Assembly (NCBI GenBank): GCA_017562135.1
Contig: QEYB01001522.1
Span: 434,001 to 498,000, forward strand
DNA: 64,000 nucleotides
Source: Dipylidium caninum
Taxonomy: Eukaryota; Platyhelminthes; Cestoda; Cyclophyllidea; Dipylidiidae
Direction: 5' to 3'
A program made the position numbers and the translations under genes. Positions 12,955 through 21,949 of this stretch are shown here, piece after piece. Within the stretch, counting starts at the first letter, position 1. Each line of letters starts with the position of its first letter. The notes below the pieces were generated by a model that saw only the letters and a program-made list of their open reading frames with translations, was not told where the DNA came from and did not search any database.

Positions 12955-13528
12955 ATGTCGTTGGCGCTTTTGGCAGCTAGGCATCTGGTCAGCAGATCTG
13001 CTTTCGCGAACTTCATTTCAGCTAATGCGTGCAGGACAGTGGTGTGTACTCCTAATCGCAATGCTAAGTTGGGCACAGGTAATGACGTCTGATTTCCGAT
13101 CTAGGATTTTTGTTCCCCATTAAATGCACCTCGCTCTTTCACTCGTAGCTCCCCAGTCGGTCAAGTCCGGTCTTCTCCCGTCTCACCACTGGACGATCGA
13201 ACGTGTGATCGCCGTTTCAATGCTCCCAATGTACCCAATTGCCTTCATCTACGAACCGCACCTCATGGAATACGTGGTATCCGCTGCCGTTTCGCTTCAC
13301 GCCTATTGGTAAACGCGCAATGTCCATATGCTAACCTTTTGACTGTGTAGGGGCTTTGGTGGAGTCATACGGGACTACGCTATCGAACGTAAATACGGTC
13401 CTCTCGTACCAAAGGTCCTACAATTTCTATGGACGACCCTGTGTCTCTTTGGTTTCGCTGGTTTAACCTATTTCAACTATTACGACGTCGGAATCATCAA
13501 GGGTATCAAGAGAATCTGGTCACTATGA
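12955..13528 (+). CDS. SDHD: Succinate dehydrogenase cytochrome b small subunit, mitochondrial (CybS)
   Basis: Membrane-anchor subunit of respiratory complex II (fumarate reductase under anaerobic conditions in helminths), inner mitochondrial membrane. Exons: 12955-13078, 13149-13308 and 13351-13528, giving 153 residues, normal for the family. Residues 1-41 are rich in Arg, Ala and Ser with no acidic residue (start MSLALLAARHLVSRSAF), as expected of a mitochondrial targeting peptide. The mature part has HWTIERV, three hydrophobic helices, the heme-ligand region SLHAYWG (His92), the quinone-site pair Asp103-Tyr104 in VIRDYA, and the conserved YFNYYDVGI near the end. The introns are 70 and 42 bp and all phases match. 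An in-frame ATG at 13124 lies inside intron 1 and is not the start. The gene converges on the dynein light chain gene, 152 bp away. Confidence 0.93.
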
Positions 13529-13639
13529 TTTCTTGACACCGCTTAATGTAGGTTCCCCCTTACTGTTTGACCATTAATCCTACACCCGGTTCTTGTGCTT
13601 AACCCGTTATTGATCACATCTTAGTAGTCGAATTTGCTC

Positions 13640-13656
13640 TGCTTTAATAAAGGCAA
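13640..13656 (+). terminator. AATAAA poly(A) signal for SDHD, overlapping ATTAAA for the opposite gene
   Basis: AATAAA lies at 13646-13651, 118 bp after the SDHD stop. The same bases form the near-palindrome CTTTAATAAAGG, which on the minus strand reads CCTTTATTAAAG and supplies ATTAAA about 30 bp after the stop of the dynein light chain gene. Only the motif and its position are seen; use by either gene is inferred. Confidence 0.6.
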
Positions 13657-13680
13657 TGTTTACAATGGTACTTGTACAGA

Positions 13681-14213
13681 TTAAAACCCTTCTCCATCGG
13701 GATTGTTTTCACAAGCTTGGATGCATATTACCGTTCGACCCTTTTCTACAATGATTAAAAGTAATATTCAGGTTTTTTATGAATTGCGAATGGGATGTTA
13801 GACTTCCTTTCCTTTTCAAAGTGGGAAATTTCATACAGCATCCATCGGGGTTTGATGCTGCCCTATGAAATTCTAAACGGTTGCTTTAGGGCTCAGATTT
13901 GATGGCTTCTGTTTGTTGAGCAGGGATGGTGACAAATCTACCTACCTGGCAAAATCATAATTTCGTTCATCAGGGTTCGCAATCGCAGAACGACCACGTC
14001 ATCTTCTGGGTCGAGGTCCCGGACTACATGTTGTGTCATCGACCTCAGTTCCTCGGCGTGTCGAGTGTACTGAAGCGAAGTTGAGTTGTCCATATTGGAA
14101 CGAATGGGATTCCCGTCGGCATTGACCAGGATTAATCCTTGAACATTCTTGTGATTTTGGATTCTGTCAATGCGTTGTAGCATCTCAAGATTCGCGTCAT
14201 TTGTTGAGGTCAT
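13681..14213 (-). CDS. DYNLRB: Roadblock/LC7-type dynein light chain
   Basis: Small subunit of cytoplasmic dynein that dimerises and binds the intermediate chain. Exons on the minus strand: 14213-13946 and 13745-13681, with a 199-bp intron and matching phase 1. The product is about 110 residues, against about 96 for most family members. Hallmarks in order: KNVQGLILVNADGNPIRS, then MDNSTSLQY, then VRDLDPEDDVVVLRLRT and NEIMILP, continuing across the intron into EKGRTVICIQ. This follows the roadblock fold beta strands of human DYNLRB1 (VQG, MDNPT, RDIDP, NEIM, VIQ). The C-terminal about 10 residues (CENNPDGEGF) extend past the usual end. The start is the ATG at 14213, two bases after an AG acceptor-like site; an upstream coding exon cannot be excluded. 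Confidence 0.9.
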
Positions 14214-14231
14214 TACTGCCGTCGAAAGCAA

Positions 14232-16797
14232 ATGCTACATTCGGGCGTGACATAGACCACTGCATAATGTCGCTTAGTTAATCGATTTCTGTTTCGAAAA
14301 CGACTATTGATCTGTGCGAAACTCGTGTTTGCTTTTTTCATCATACAGGCAGGGAAGCCCCGATTATTTTCTGCTCTAGTATTTCCTTGTTTGTAGGTGT
14401 ACGCGTTGACCTCTAATGAGGTACTACCTGTGATTTAGCATTAGAACGTAGTGGATGAATGAAGGTTTGGGAATCTTGATGATGTCTAACTGGTCTGCCT
14501 ACATTTGGTTTTGGCTGTTTGCTTACCACACTTGGAAAACCGTTGAATTATTTGTCAATACCAAATTTTGTGATTGAAAATAGGGTGAGGATTTTAATAA
14601 CGAACCCCATTTTTGATGCTTGCACAGGTAGGGCATCTTAGTTGTCACTAGGTGAAGTTAACCTACGATATCGCTTGTTGCAAACGAAGTATCAGCGTTC
14701 GTAGAGGTCATCAGATTCGGCACAGGCGTAATGGCAGTGACATTTCCTAGCTTGGAAACCGCCATTGGGTCCTGTAAACAACCGGTAGATCTGTTTCGCA
14801 CTGGCCTATTTTGAGTTTTTATAATCTAAGGGCGGATTCCGGATGAAACGTGGTAGGTGTGAATGGGATGTTGTCACTTTTCTGTGTTCCTTAAACTAAA
14901 AAATAATGAACTTTTAAAACAATATAACTTCGACTCACAAAATTATCCTAGTTATTAGGGGGGATTTCATAAGTGATTGCAACTTCGGGTATTGCAAGTT
15001 GAGCTACGTCTACATCCGTTTTGTTATGCCCGCAAAATTATTGCCTGACTGGGACGCAAAATAGCCTTATAACCGAATGGGTTTGTGGCAAACGTAGATG
15101 CTCCCGAGTTGGAGCTGCCCTGATGCGCCACTACGCTAATCCGTCGCTGAGTTGCGCCTCGGCGCTTTGCTGGCCTCTCCACCGACGACGCGTAAAGTTC
15201 AACTATCTGAGACGTTTACGGAAACAGTGAATTTTATCTTTAGGTCAGTTCTGATGGCTGTTACCTCACTTCTCTGACGTTACAGAAGCTACAGAGTAGT
15301 TACCTGACCCATTTCTTTCACACTCACTTGCAGGTTCGTTTAATTCGAAATCGTGAGCTAACATCAGATGGCGTCGTAATTAGCGCTCCCAAGCCCTGCA
15401 TTTCCCCACTTGGAGTTTTAAGAAAATTCTTTGGCCATGTGCCTCCTGTAAGGCTTCAGAAAGATGGGAATGCAGATAACTAAGTTATCGATAAACCTGT
15501 GAAGATGACTTTTCGTTATCAGTTAAATTGTGAGCGCTTGAAGTTTATCTTGCATGAACTTGTTGCGTGGAGTTAAGGTAAAAATGGGCGTATTTTCGCT
15601 GCTGGTACTGCTATTCCCGGTCCGATTTAACTACTAAGGGCATCGTTACCCTCACTAAATATAAAGAGCAGGCCTATCACTTTCCAATAAGGTTATTTTT
15701 GAGATCATTGTTAATTCCTTCAGATTTGCGCGTAGTGATAACCTCTGAGCGTAAACTGAGGTAACATTTGTGGCGAGTTTATCATAGAACCCCTCAGCTG
15801 TCGTCTTTCAATTTATAAAAAAAATGTAATTAGAGGCTTTTTGCTGGGCCCTTCTGTCTCCTCGCAGATGAAAATGAGCATCCCTGCACTATGCTCCTAA
15901 CTTAATAATGCTCAGTGGAGTTGGAGTTTGTGACTAGAAGGTCTTGCCTCGTGGCATTGTGGTACCAAACGCTGTTCAACAAATTACTGTGCTGTGAAAT
16001 GCATCCGCTTTACACGCTAAAATGGAGTCGTGTGAGAGAACAAGGCCAAGCCTGTCCACCGGCAGGTCACTTTAGCAGCAGGTCGGTGTCAGTTCTGGTG
16101 TCTCTCGTACAAATGGTATTAGAATGCTTTGACGAGGCCTCGGGCTCAAGACTACACGAAACATGTAGCTTCTAGGTAGGACGCTTTGAATGAAACATTT
16201 TTAATGCAGAAATCTCACGGTGAAATCAAAAATGCTCGCTGCGGGCGAATTTTACCAGAGCGGTAAATATCTCCAGACTCAGTTCACACCTCTTATAAAA
16301 ATTATAATGTACTGTCAGAGTAATTTAGCCAAAGCGCCCTCCTAGCCGAGCGAGCAGTCACTCCGTTTACTTCTAGAAGGCTCATACAATCTGCGGACCC
16401 CGAGCTCACACGTTGGTAGTCCAGCTGCAATAATTCTACGAAGTCCCCTACGAATTGCGCGCTACTTCTGCGCATCGCCATCCGCATGCCACGACGGTGG
16501 AGTTGGAAGTAGTCAGGCGAGAAAACCGGAGTGATATTGGACACTCAAAATAACACCCAATATAGTGTACATGTACATACAGGCAGAATTCATGGAGTAG
16601 AGGAAAATAAACATAATTTGTAATGCCCCATTTCCGTCCTATATCAAGCATGCGCGAGTGCGTACAAATGAGTGAATGGGCGCGCTGTCACGGCAACCCA
16701 TGGAGGTGGATGGACGGCAAAATGATTATCACAAACAACTCCTTATTCTCCAACGCCCCACCTTTCCTCACGTCTTAGTCGCAGGTGGCATCCTTAC
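14232..16797. other. Intergenic, nothing recognised
   Basis: AT-rich sequence with short open frames on both strands (for example plus 15021-15230 and minus 16302-16544). None has a family motif or convincing flanking splice sites. The minus frame at 16302-16544 could be a downstream exon of the zinc-ribbon gene, but I cannot show it. Confidence 0.4.
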
Positions 16798-17026
16798 CGG
16801 GGAATGCGTGTGGGAGTCGATGTGAACTCGCGGTACTGTGGGAATCTGCAGCAGTAACTTTGGACTTGCGCATCGCTCCGCAGGAGGAACAAAAACGTGC
16901 CGTGGAAGGAAACTTCTTGCCGCAGTGAGGGCAGTATCTCGAAATTGTTTTTTTCCTGCCATCCTCGTTGCAACAATTGGTGCGAGGGTCATGGCTCTGA
17001 CCGCTGCTTCTGCCACTCGGGGGCGC
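16798..17026 (-). CDS. Zinc-ribbon-containing exon of an unidentified gene
   Basis: A minus-strand open exon of 229 bp bounded by TAG at 17029-17027 and a good GGTAAGG donor (GT at 16797-16796), phase 0 in and phase 1 out. It encodes RYCPHCGKKFPSTARFCSSC followed by GAMRK, that is CxxCG-x9-CxxCG, the exact pattern of the small four-cysteine zinc ribbon found in many unrelated proteins. Ser/Lys-rich, probably disordered sequence flanks it on both sides. The acceptor has a poor pyrimidine tract, and I could not link the exon to others, so the host protein is unknown. A conserved spacing of four Cys by chance in an open, splice-bounded frame is unlikely. Confidence 0.5.
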
Positions 17027-18195
17027 CTACTGATTCCAAATTCTTGCGCTGATGGTGATGATAACCGCTTCTGTGATGACTTCTGAAAGCGGAGTGAACA
17101 GTGTTTTCAGTTATTCACCTTTTTGTAAAGTAACAACCTCTAAAAAGATTATGATTTGTTTTCAAATCATTCAGTCTTATAGGTTCCCGTCCACATTTTC
17201 TGATAAATCATTTGAAGTCACCCAAGTGCATATGTATTTAGAATTGTTTTTAAGATGTCTAAATAAACGGACGGACAATCGGTGCAAAGCAATTTCATCG
17301 ATGCGTATTGTGTCGTTGAAAGAATTGAATAAAAGCTCAAGAAAGTGTGGAGATAATTCTTGGATGGATGGTCGCGAAGTCGTAATGAAACTTTCCTGAA
17401 GTTTACACTGTATATGCCAGGATAACAAAAGAATTGAAAGCACCCTTATGATGAAATTTTTAACTCCGTTAAGGTATCTGTTAACGGGGAGGCAGAGGAG
17501 CAAATGCGATCCGCATAAAACGTATCGAGGTCGAAGTAGAAAGCACAGACAACCTGAGACCTCCTACTGCCTTAGTAAGGCAAAGTGAAGAAATTATTAG
17601 TTCCCTTAAATTACCTCTAATACCACTTCTTATTTAACAAAGACAGAGGAAGAGTTATTTTTTGAGGCATAAGAAAATCTTAAATTGCCGTAGCAAATGA
17701 GGAGTCAGAGCCGTTAAATTTTGCGATACAAGGTGAACGGAGAACGGGTAGGTCGTACTTGAGAGTGAGGGACTGAGTGTCCCGAGTTGTGTCGCTCAGA
17801 CCTGAACTGGGTGCTCGCGGCGTGCGGGACCAGGCCGAGGCAATACTTGCCTCGGTTTCTTCACCCGCCGTTCGGGAACGGGGACTCGGGACGCCGCACT
17901 CCGTCACCAGCGTCGCCGTGTAGCCTCCCTCCTCCTCCTCCTCCTCCTCCACCTCCACCTCGTCCTCCAGCTGGCGCGGTATCTTCAGGTGCAGCGGATA
18001 CTTCTGCTGATAGGGAAGAGCGCTCTCTTTTTATATGGCTTTTTTGGTTGCTTTGTATTATCCAAATTACAAAGGCCCTTTTTTATAAATGGACAAAGTG
18101 CCACAAGAGAAGTGTCAATTTTGTGTTTTGCGAGACAAACGGAGTGTAGTGATAAATACGAAATGTTCTAATACTACTTAAACAAAAAAATTATG
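17027..18195. other. Non-coding region with CCT repeat
   Basis: No gene supported. The region holds a trinucleotide CCT/CTC tract at about 17923-17968, which makes spurious poly-Pro and poly-Glu frames on the two strands (17787-18149 plus, 17680-17958 minus). Confidence 0.4.
17923..17968. repeat. CCT/CTC trinucleotide repeat
   Basis: About eight near-perfect CTC units followed by CAC and CGT interruptions. On the minus strand it reads GAG/GGA repeats. A simple microsatellite that may vary in length between isolates. Confidence 0.8.
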
Positions 18196-18855
18196 TCAAG
18201 CGCACATACAGCAACAGTATCTCGAGGGGGAAAGATAGTAGTGTGGAAAAAATATCATGCTTAACAGCAATATCACATAAAAGCAATTGGAAAACAAGAG
18301 TACAAACGAAAAGTCCAAATTTCTAACTAAAAAATGAACCTTTTGTGAAGATTTTCGCTCACGAGAGGCGTCGGCACCGGCGGAATTGAAAGTGTAAAAT
18401 ACGACAGAGGAGTTTTGATCGCCTTCAGCAATTCTATGCAACTCGTTTTTTTTCGTGCTGCACTTTTGGTTTCGAGACTGAGAATTACTTGGAACTTCGT
18501 TGGCCTCTAACAAAACCGTGATTTCGGATTTTTTACACCTCCCCTTTTCATTGTCATTCTCGGTGGTATGGCCACCACGACCAGTAGTTTTCTCTTCCTT
18601 TTTGTTTAAGTGCCTCCTTAAAGCATCCTCGTCATTCACATCATTCATGAAATTGTTGACGACTGTCGGTGGTGGCACAAGTGATCGGCAAGAACCAGTG
18701 CGGTGAGAAGAGTTCCCATTGATGGCAACTGCTCGGGTCGTATTGTGGGAGGAGGTCTTCCTCTGCACTGAGTCGGCATTCACTTGTTCAGCAGTCTTAA
18801 TGCTGGAGGTTGGAGATTTTGTCGTTTTACCACAGTGTTGCTTCGTCTTCGACAT
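18196..18855 (-). CDS. Putative low-complexity protein, status uncertain
   Basis: A minus-strand frame of 219 codons from ATG at 18855; the frame stays open upstream to about 18980. Its first about 170 residues are rich in Ser, Thr, Asn, Lys and Glu and look disordered; the last about 45 are hydrophobic and may be intron read-through. It lies about 240 bp downstream of the ZC2HC1-type gene on the same strand, so it could be a separate gene, an alternative 3' exon or chance. No family recognised. The length in AT-rich DNA and the biased, non-random composition are the only positive evidence. Confidence 0.35.
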   Translation of the reverse strand: MSKTKQHCGKTTKSPTSSIKTAEQVNADSVQRKTSSHNTTRAVAINGNSSHRTGSCRSLVPPPTVVNNFMNDVNDEDALRRHLNKKEEKTTGRGGHTTENDNEKGRCKKSEITVLLEANEVPSNSQSRNQKCSTKKNELHRIAEGDQNSSVVFYTFNSAGADASRERKSSQKVHFLVRNLDFSFVLLFSNCFYVILLLSMIFFPHYYLSPSRYCCCMCA

Positions 18856-19225
18856 GATTGGCGACTTGTCCGGAAAAATGATCGCTGAGGGCGCCGCCGA
18901 TGTTGACTCAAGGGAGGAGGCGGAAAAAAACGGGAGAGACGAGGCTACGAATTTAACAAAGCGGTAGAACCTTCTAGATCATCCACTATAATGAAATGTG
19001 CTTTGGTTAAGACAGCTTCACAACAACAGCTATCCATTGGCCATTCCTCAGTTCATATGGCTTAACAAAAACAATCATTTTGAGCATTATTTGGTTCCAC
19101 TTGTAGTGACTCCTAATGGAGGCCGCGATAGCTACAGTTACAAAAGTATTTACATTTTTTAAACAAGAGAGCTTGAGGGGACTAATTATACTCATATGAA
19201 AACATGATTAATAACTTGAGGAAAA

Positions 19226-20939
19226 CTAACAACTGTCGGTGCCATTAGCGTGATTGCAGTTGCTCATTTGAATTGGCGTATTGACAAAGAGGGAGGTTAG
19301 GTTGTGATGAATTAATTTATTGAGGACGTGTGTTTGGAATAAGTTTGAGGAAGGCGTCTCAGAGCCCTCAAAGCCAAGGCAGAGTTCATTCGCCAACGCA
19401 TTTAAAACCTCAGAATTTTCAGACAACATGAGCTCTTCATTAACACTGGAAGAGACATTTTCATCGATTTGATTCTTATACAAATCTTCCTCCAGTTTCT
19501 TTTTGTTTGCCAATTTGAGATTGTACTAAAGTATAAGATAGTATTAGTGACATTGAAATCTCCCCCTATTTTCCCGCATTATAAAAATTATATTTTCACA
19601 GCTGGGAATAGGATTCCCTATGGATGTGTGAACCATGTGTCTCTAGTACTCGATAAAGCTATTAGGCCATTTTGCTGTAAAAATGGGGCAGATTTATGAC
19701 TCAAAGTCTTGCAACAAAAATTGACTGGCAGTGCTCAAGTTAATAGAAAAAGAAACGAGGCAGTCTTAAGTCAACACTCTACCCCGCAACCGTCACCTTC
19801 ATTCGCTTCAGGAAACGTAGTTTGGCTTCTTTTTGTTCTTCCGTTTGCTCAGGTTGAGCATTGGCTTGCTTTGACTTGCACTGATCTTTATGCTTTATAA
19901 AGGCTGCATCATTAAATTTTCTTTTGCAGTACTCACATTGAGTTAAACCTAAAGAATAATAAGTGAAGTTTCTTCGAAAAATTACGTCACGCTGCAGCAG
20001 ATGACAAAGAGAAAAATTGTGAATCTCGTGCTCATGTCAGTTAAACTGTAAATTCAAAAGCTATGAGATGCATATCCCTTCAAAACTAATTATTACAGAC
20101 AACAACACTGAAGAAGGTAAGGTGATCTGCGATATACAAAGGTGCACATGGAGCTGAGAGGTTTAACGCAGCTATCCCATGTCACTTGCATCGAATAACC
20201 AATTAATAAAATTACACCAATAGTTTATATTTTCAGACCGATTAACTTTTAAGACTCCCATACCTGCCTGAGTTACTTCTGGAAGTTCAACATGTTCCCT
20301 TTGAGTGTTTGCCTTTGCTGTTTTAATCGTACGAATGAATTCCTCATGTCGCATTCGCCATCTCATTCTTCGTTCGGCACCTAGCGCCAACATGTCTGAG
20401 AATGTCTTCACATTTATGTCATATCCGGTAATATGTTCTTTGATTAACGGACCCCGTTCTTTGCCGGATTTTTTGTCGCTCCCACAGTTACCACGTATCC
20501 ATGCCTTTTCGCAAGCTACCACGTGTTTTGGCTGTTTAACACAAATAAACAGTACTCGAGGCGACCATAATATTGAAGATAAAAAATATAAAATCGTGAG
20601 CCATATGATAGGTGAAATAAAACCCTAATTCGTCTAAAGAGTTGGAGATATAATCTAAATCGCAAAAAATAAGCATGGCCCCCAACCAAAAAGTTACACG
20701 ATTGTAAAGTTTATCTAAAATAAGAAAAGGTTACTAAGTATCCAAACGTCTAGTCACTGGAAGAGACATAATAATAAAAAGAAAGGACGTGTACAGATAT
20801 AGAGAGACATACCAAAGATTGTGAAAAAAAACGCCGACCGCAATATTCGCATGTCTCTAAATTTAATTTGTCCGGCGCAACTAAAGAGTTGCATGTAAAA
20901 TTCAGGAATACCATATTCCGTTTCTAGCGTAAAAGACAT
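19226..20939 (-). CDS. ZC2HC1-family zinc finger protein
   Basis: C2HC zinc-finger protein of the ZC2HC1 (FAM164) family; molecular role poorly known. Minus-strand exons: 20939-20912, 20880-20813, 20531-20264, 19948-19797 and 19525-19226, all phases matching, 271 residues. Finger 1 is CEYCGRRFFSQSL joined to PKHVVAC (C20, C23, H35, C39), split by a phase-0 intron. Finger 2 is CEYCKRKFNDAAFIKHKDQC (C126, C129, H141, C145). Both have the family spacing CxxC-x11-HxxxC. Between them lies WRMRHEEFIRTIKTAKA, matching the conserved WRxKHEEFIxTIRAAK segment just before the second finger in vertebrate ZC2HC1A. The C-terminus (exon 5) starts basic and then becomes acidic and disordered. Intron 1 is only 31 bp. 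The start ATG follows an acceptor-like AG by one base. The gene is divergent from GRP94 with about 1 kb between start codons. Confidence 0.88.
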
Positions 20940-21949
20940 ACTACATTTAAAAAAGTGGATTGTAGGTGACAACTACTATGTGGCTTGCTAAAACAACAAC
21001 TGATGACGAGGAATTTCTAACTATTTTCATGCTCACTACAAATTTATATTTTAGGTATTCTCTGATTTTATGGCAGAAGGGAATTAATGTACTGTAATAA
21101 TATATATTAAAATTTGATCATTAGCGACTGAGATGATATGTTTCTGCATAAATTTTAGGCCTCGAATTCGGTGCCGTCAATTGCGCTATATAACCATCTG
21201 CGAGAGACAGTGTTATTATCAGATTGAAGTCTTTGCAATATTAGTCAATACCGATGCATACATTCTTGTTCGAATGAAAATGTGTTTGACGTATTGTAGT
21301 TTCAGCGAATTCCAAAAGAAAATATTATCTCATAGGTAATTGAATTATTAAAATTGCGATACAGACGGCTAACTTATACCAGGAAGGTAAGTAGATTCCA
21401 TAAATGCTATAGCATAGCACTAATAGTCTACGATCATCTGCCGGAATTTAACTGCCTCCTTTAATTCCCTCAACATCTATCCATCAAATTGTCCTTTGAT
21501 TTTCGTCTACCCAGACATGACAGATTATTTCTGTGGCTTTATAGTAACTTTCTAGTAACTATTACTTGAAAGTTCCCGACATTTGGTTGAGATTTTATGA
21601 AAACCGCAGTAAATAGCTATTGTAGAATCAATTATGTTAGACGTGTACTTATTAGGTTCTCACTTTATCTCTTGTTTCGGTGCAAAATTCTTTTTAAAAT
21701 AACTGGCAGTTTTAAAGCCCACCATTTCATCAGGTATCACCGATATACTAAACAACACTCGTCAACCAACATCTTGAACAAATGTGCAACATCTTTAAAT
21801 AGCGCAAGTGAATAATTAAATGTCATATAATATGTTGGTTATGGATGTTAATATTCATCAATTAATCATACTCAGCCAATTGAGTTTAGACACGCTCTTT
21901 CTCACCCGTTGTCGCTGCGGCTCGTCGTTGCTTGGGCTTATTTGTCGAA
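20940..21949. other. Divergent intergenic region, ZC2HC1-type gene and GRP94
   Basis: About 1 kb of AT-rich sequence between two start codons facing away from each other, so it should contain both promoters. I see no convincing TATA box placement, stress element or heat-shock element array; short open frames here are chance. Confidence 0.5.

Noticed and set aside
13124..13312. Open frame starting with ATG at 13124 as the complete first exon of SDHD
   Set aside because: The ATG is 24 bp upstream of a good acceptor (CACTCGTAG) and adds no targeting peptide; the exon at 12955-13078 supplies one and matches the phase.
17680..18149. Poly-Pro/poly-Glu proteins on the two strands
   Set aside because: Produced by the CCT repeat at 17923-17968 in frames without other coding signs.
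20754..20972. 72-codon minus frame containing the ZC2HC1 start
   Set aside because: It is a read-through of exon 1 and its 31-bp intron in the wrong frame; the spliced frame gives the zinc finger.
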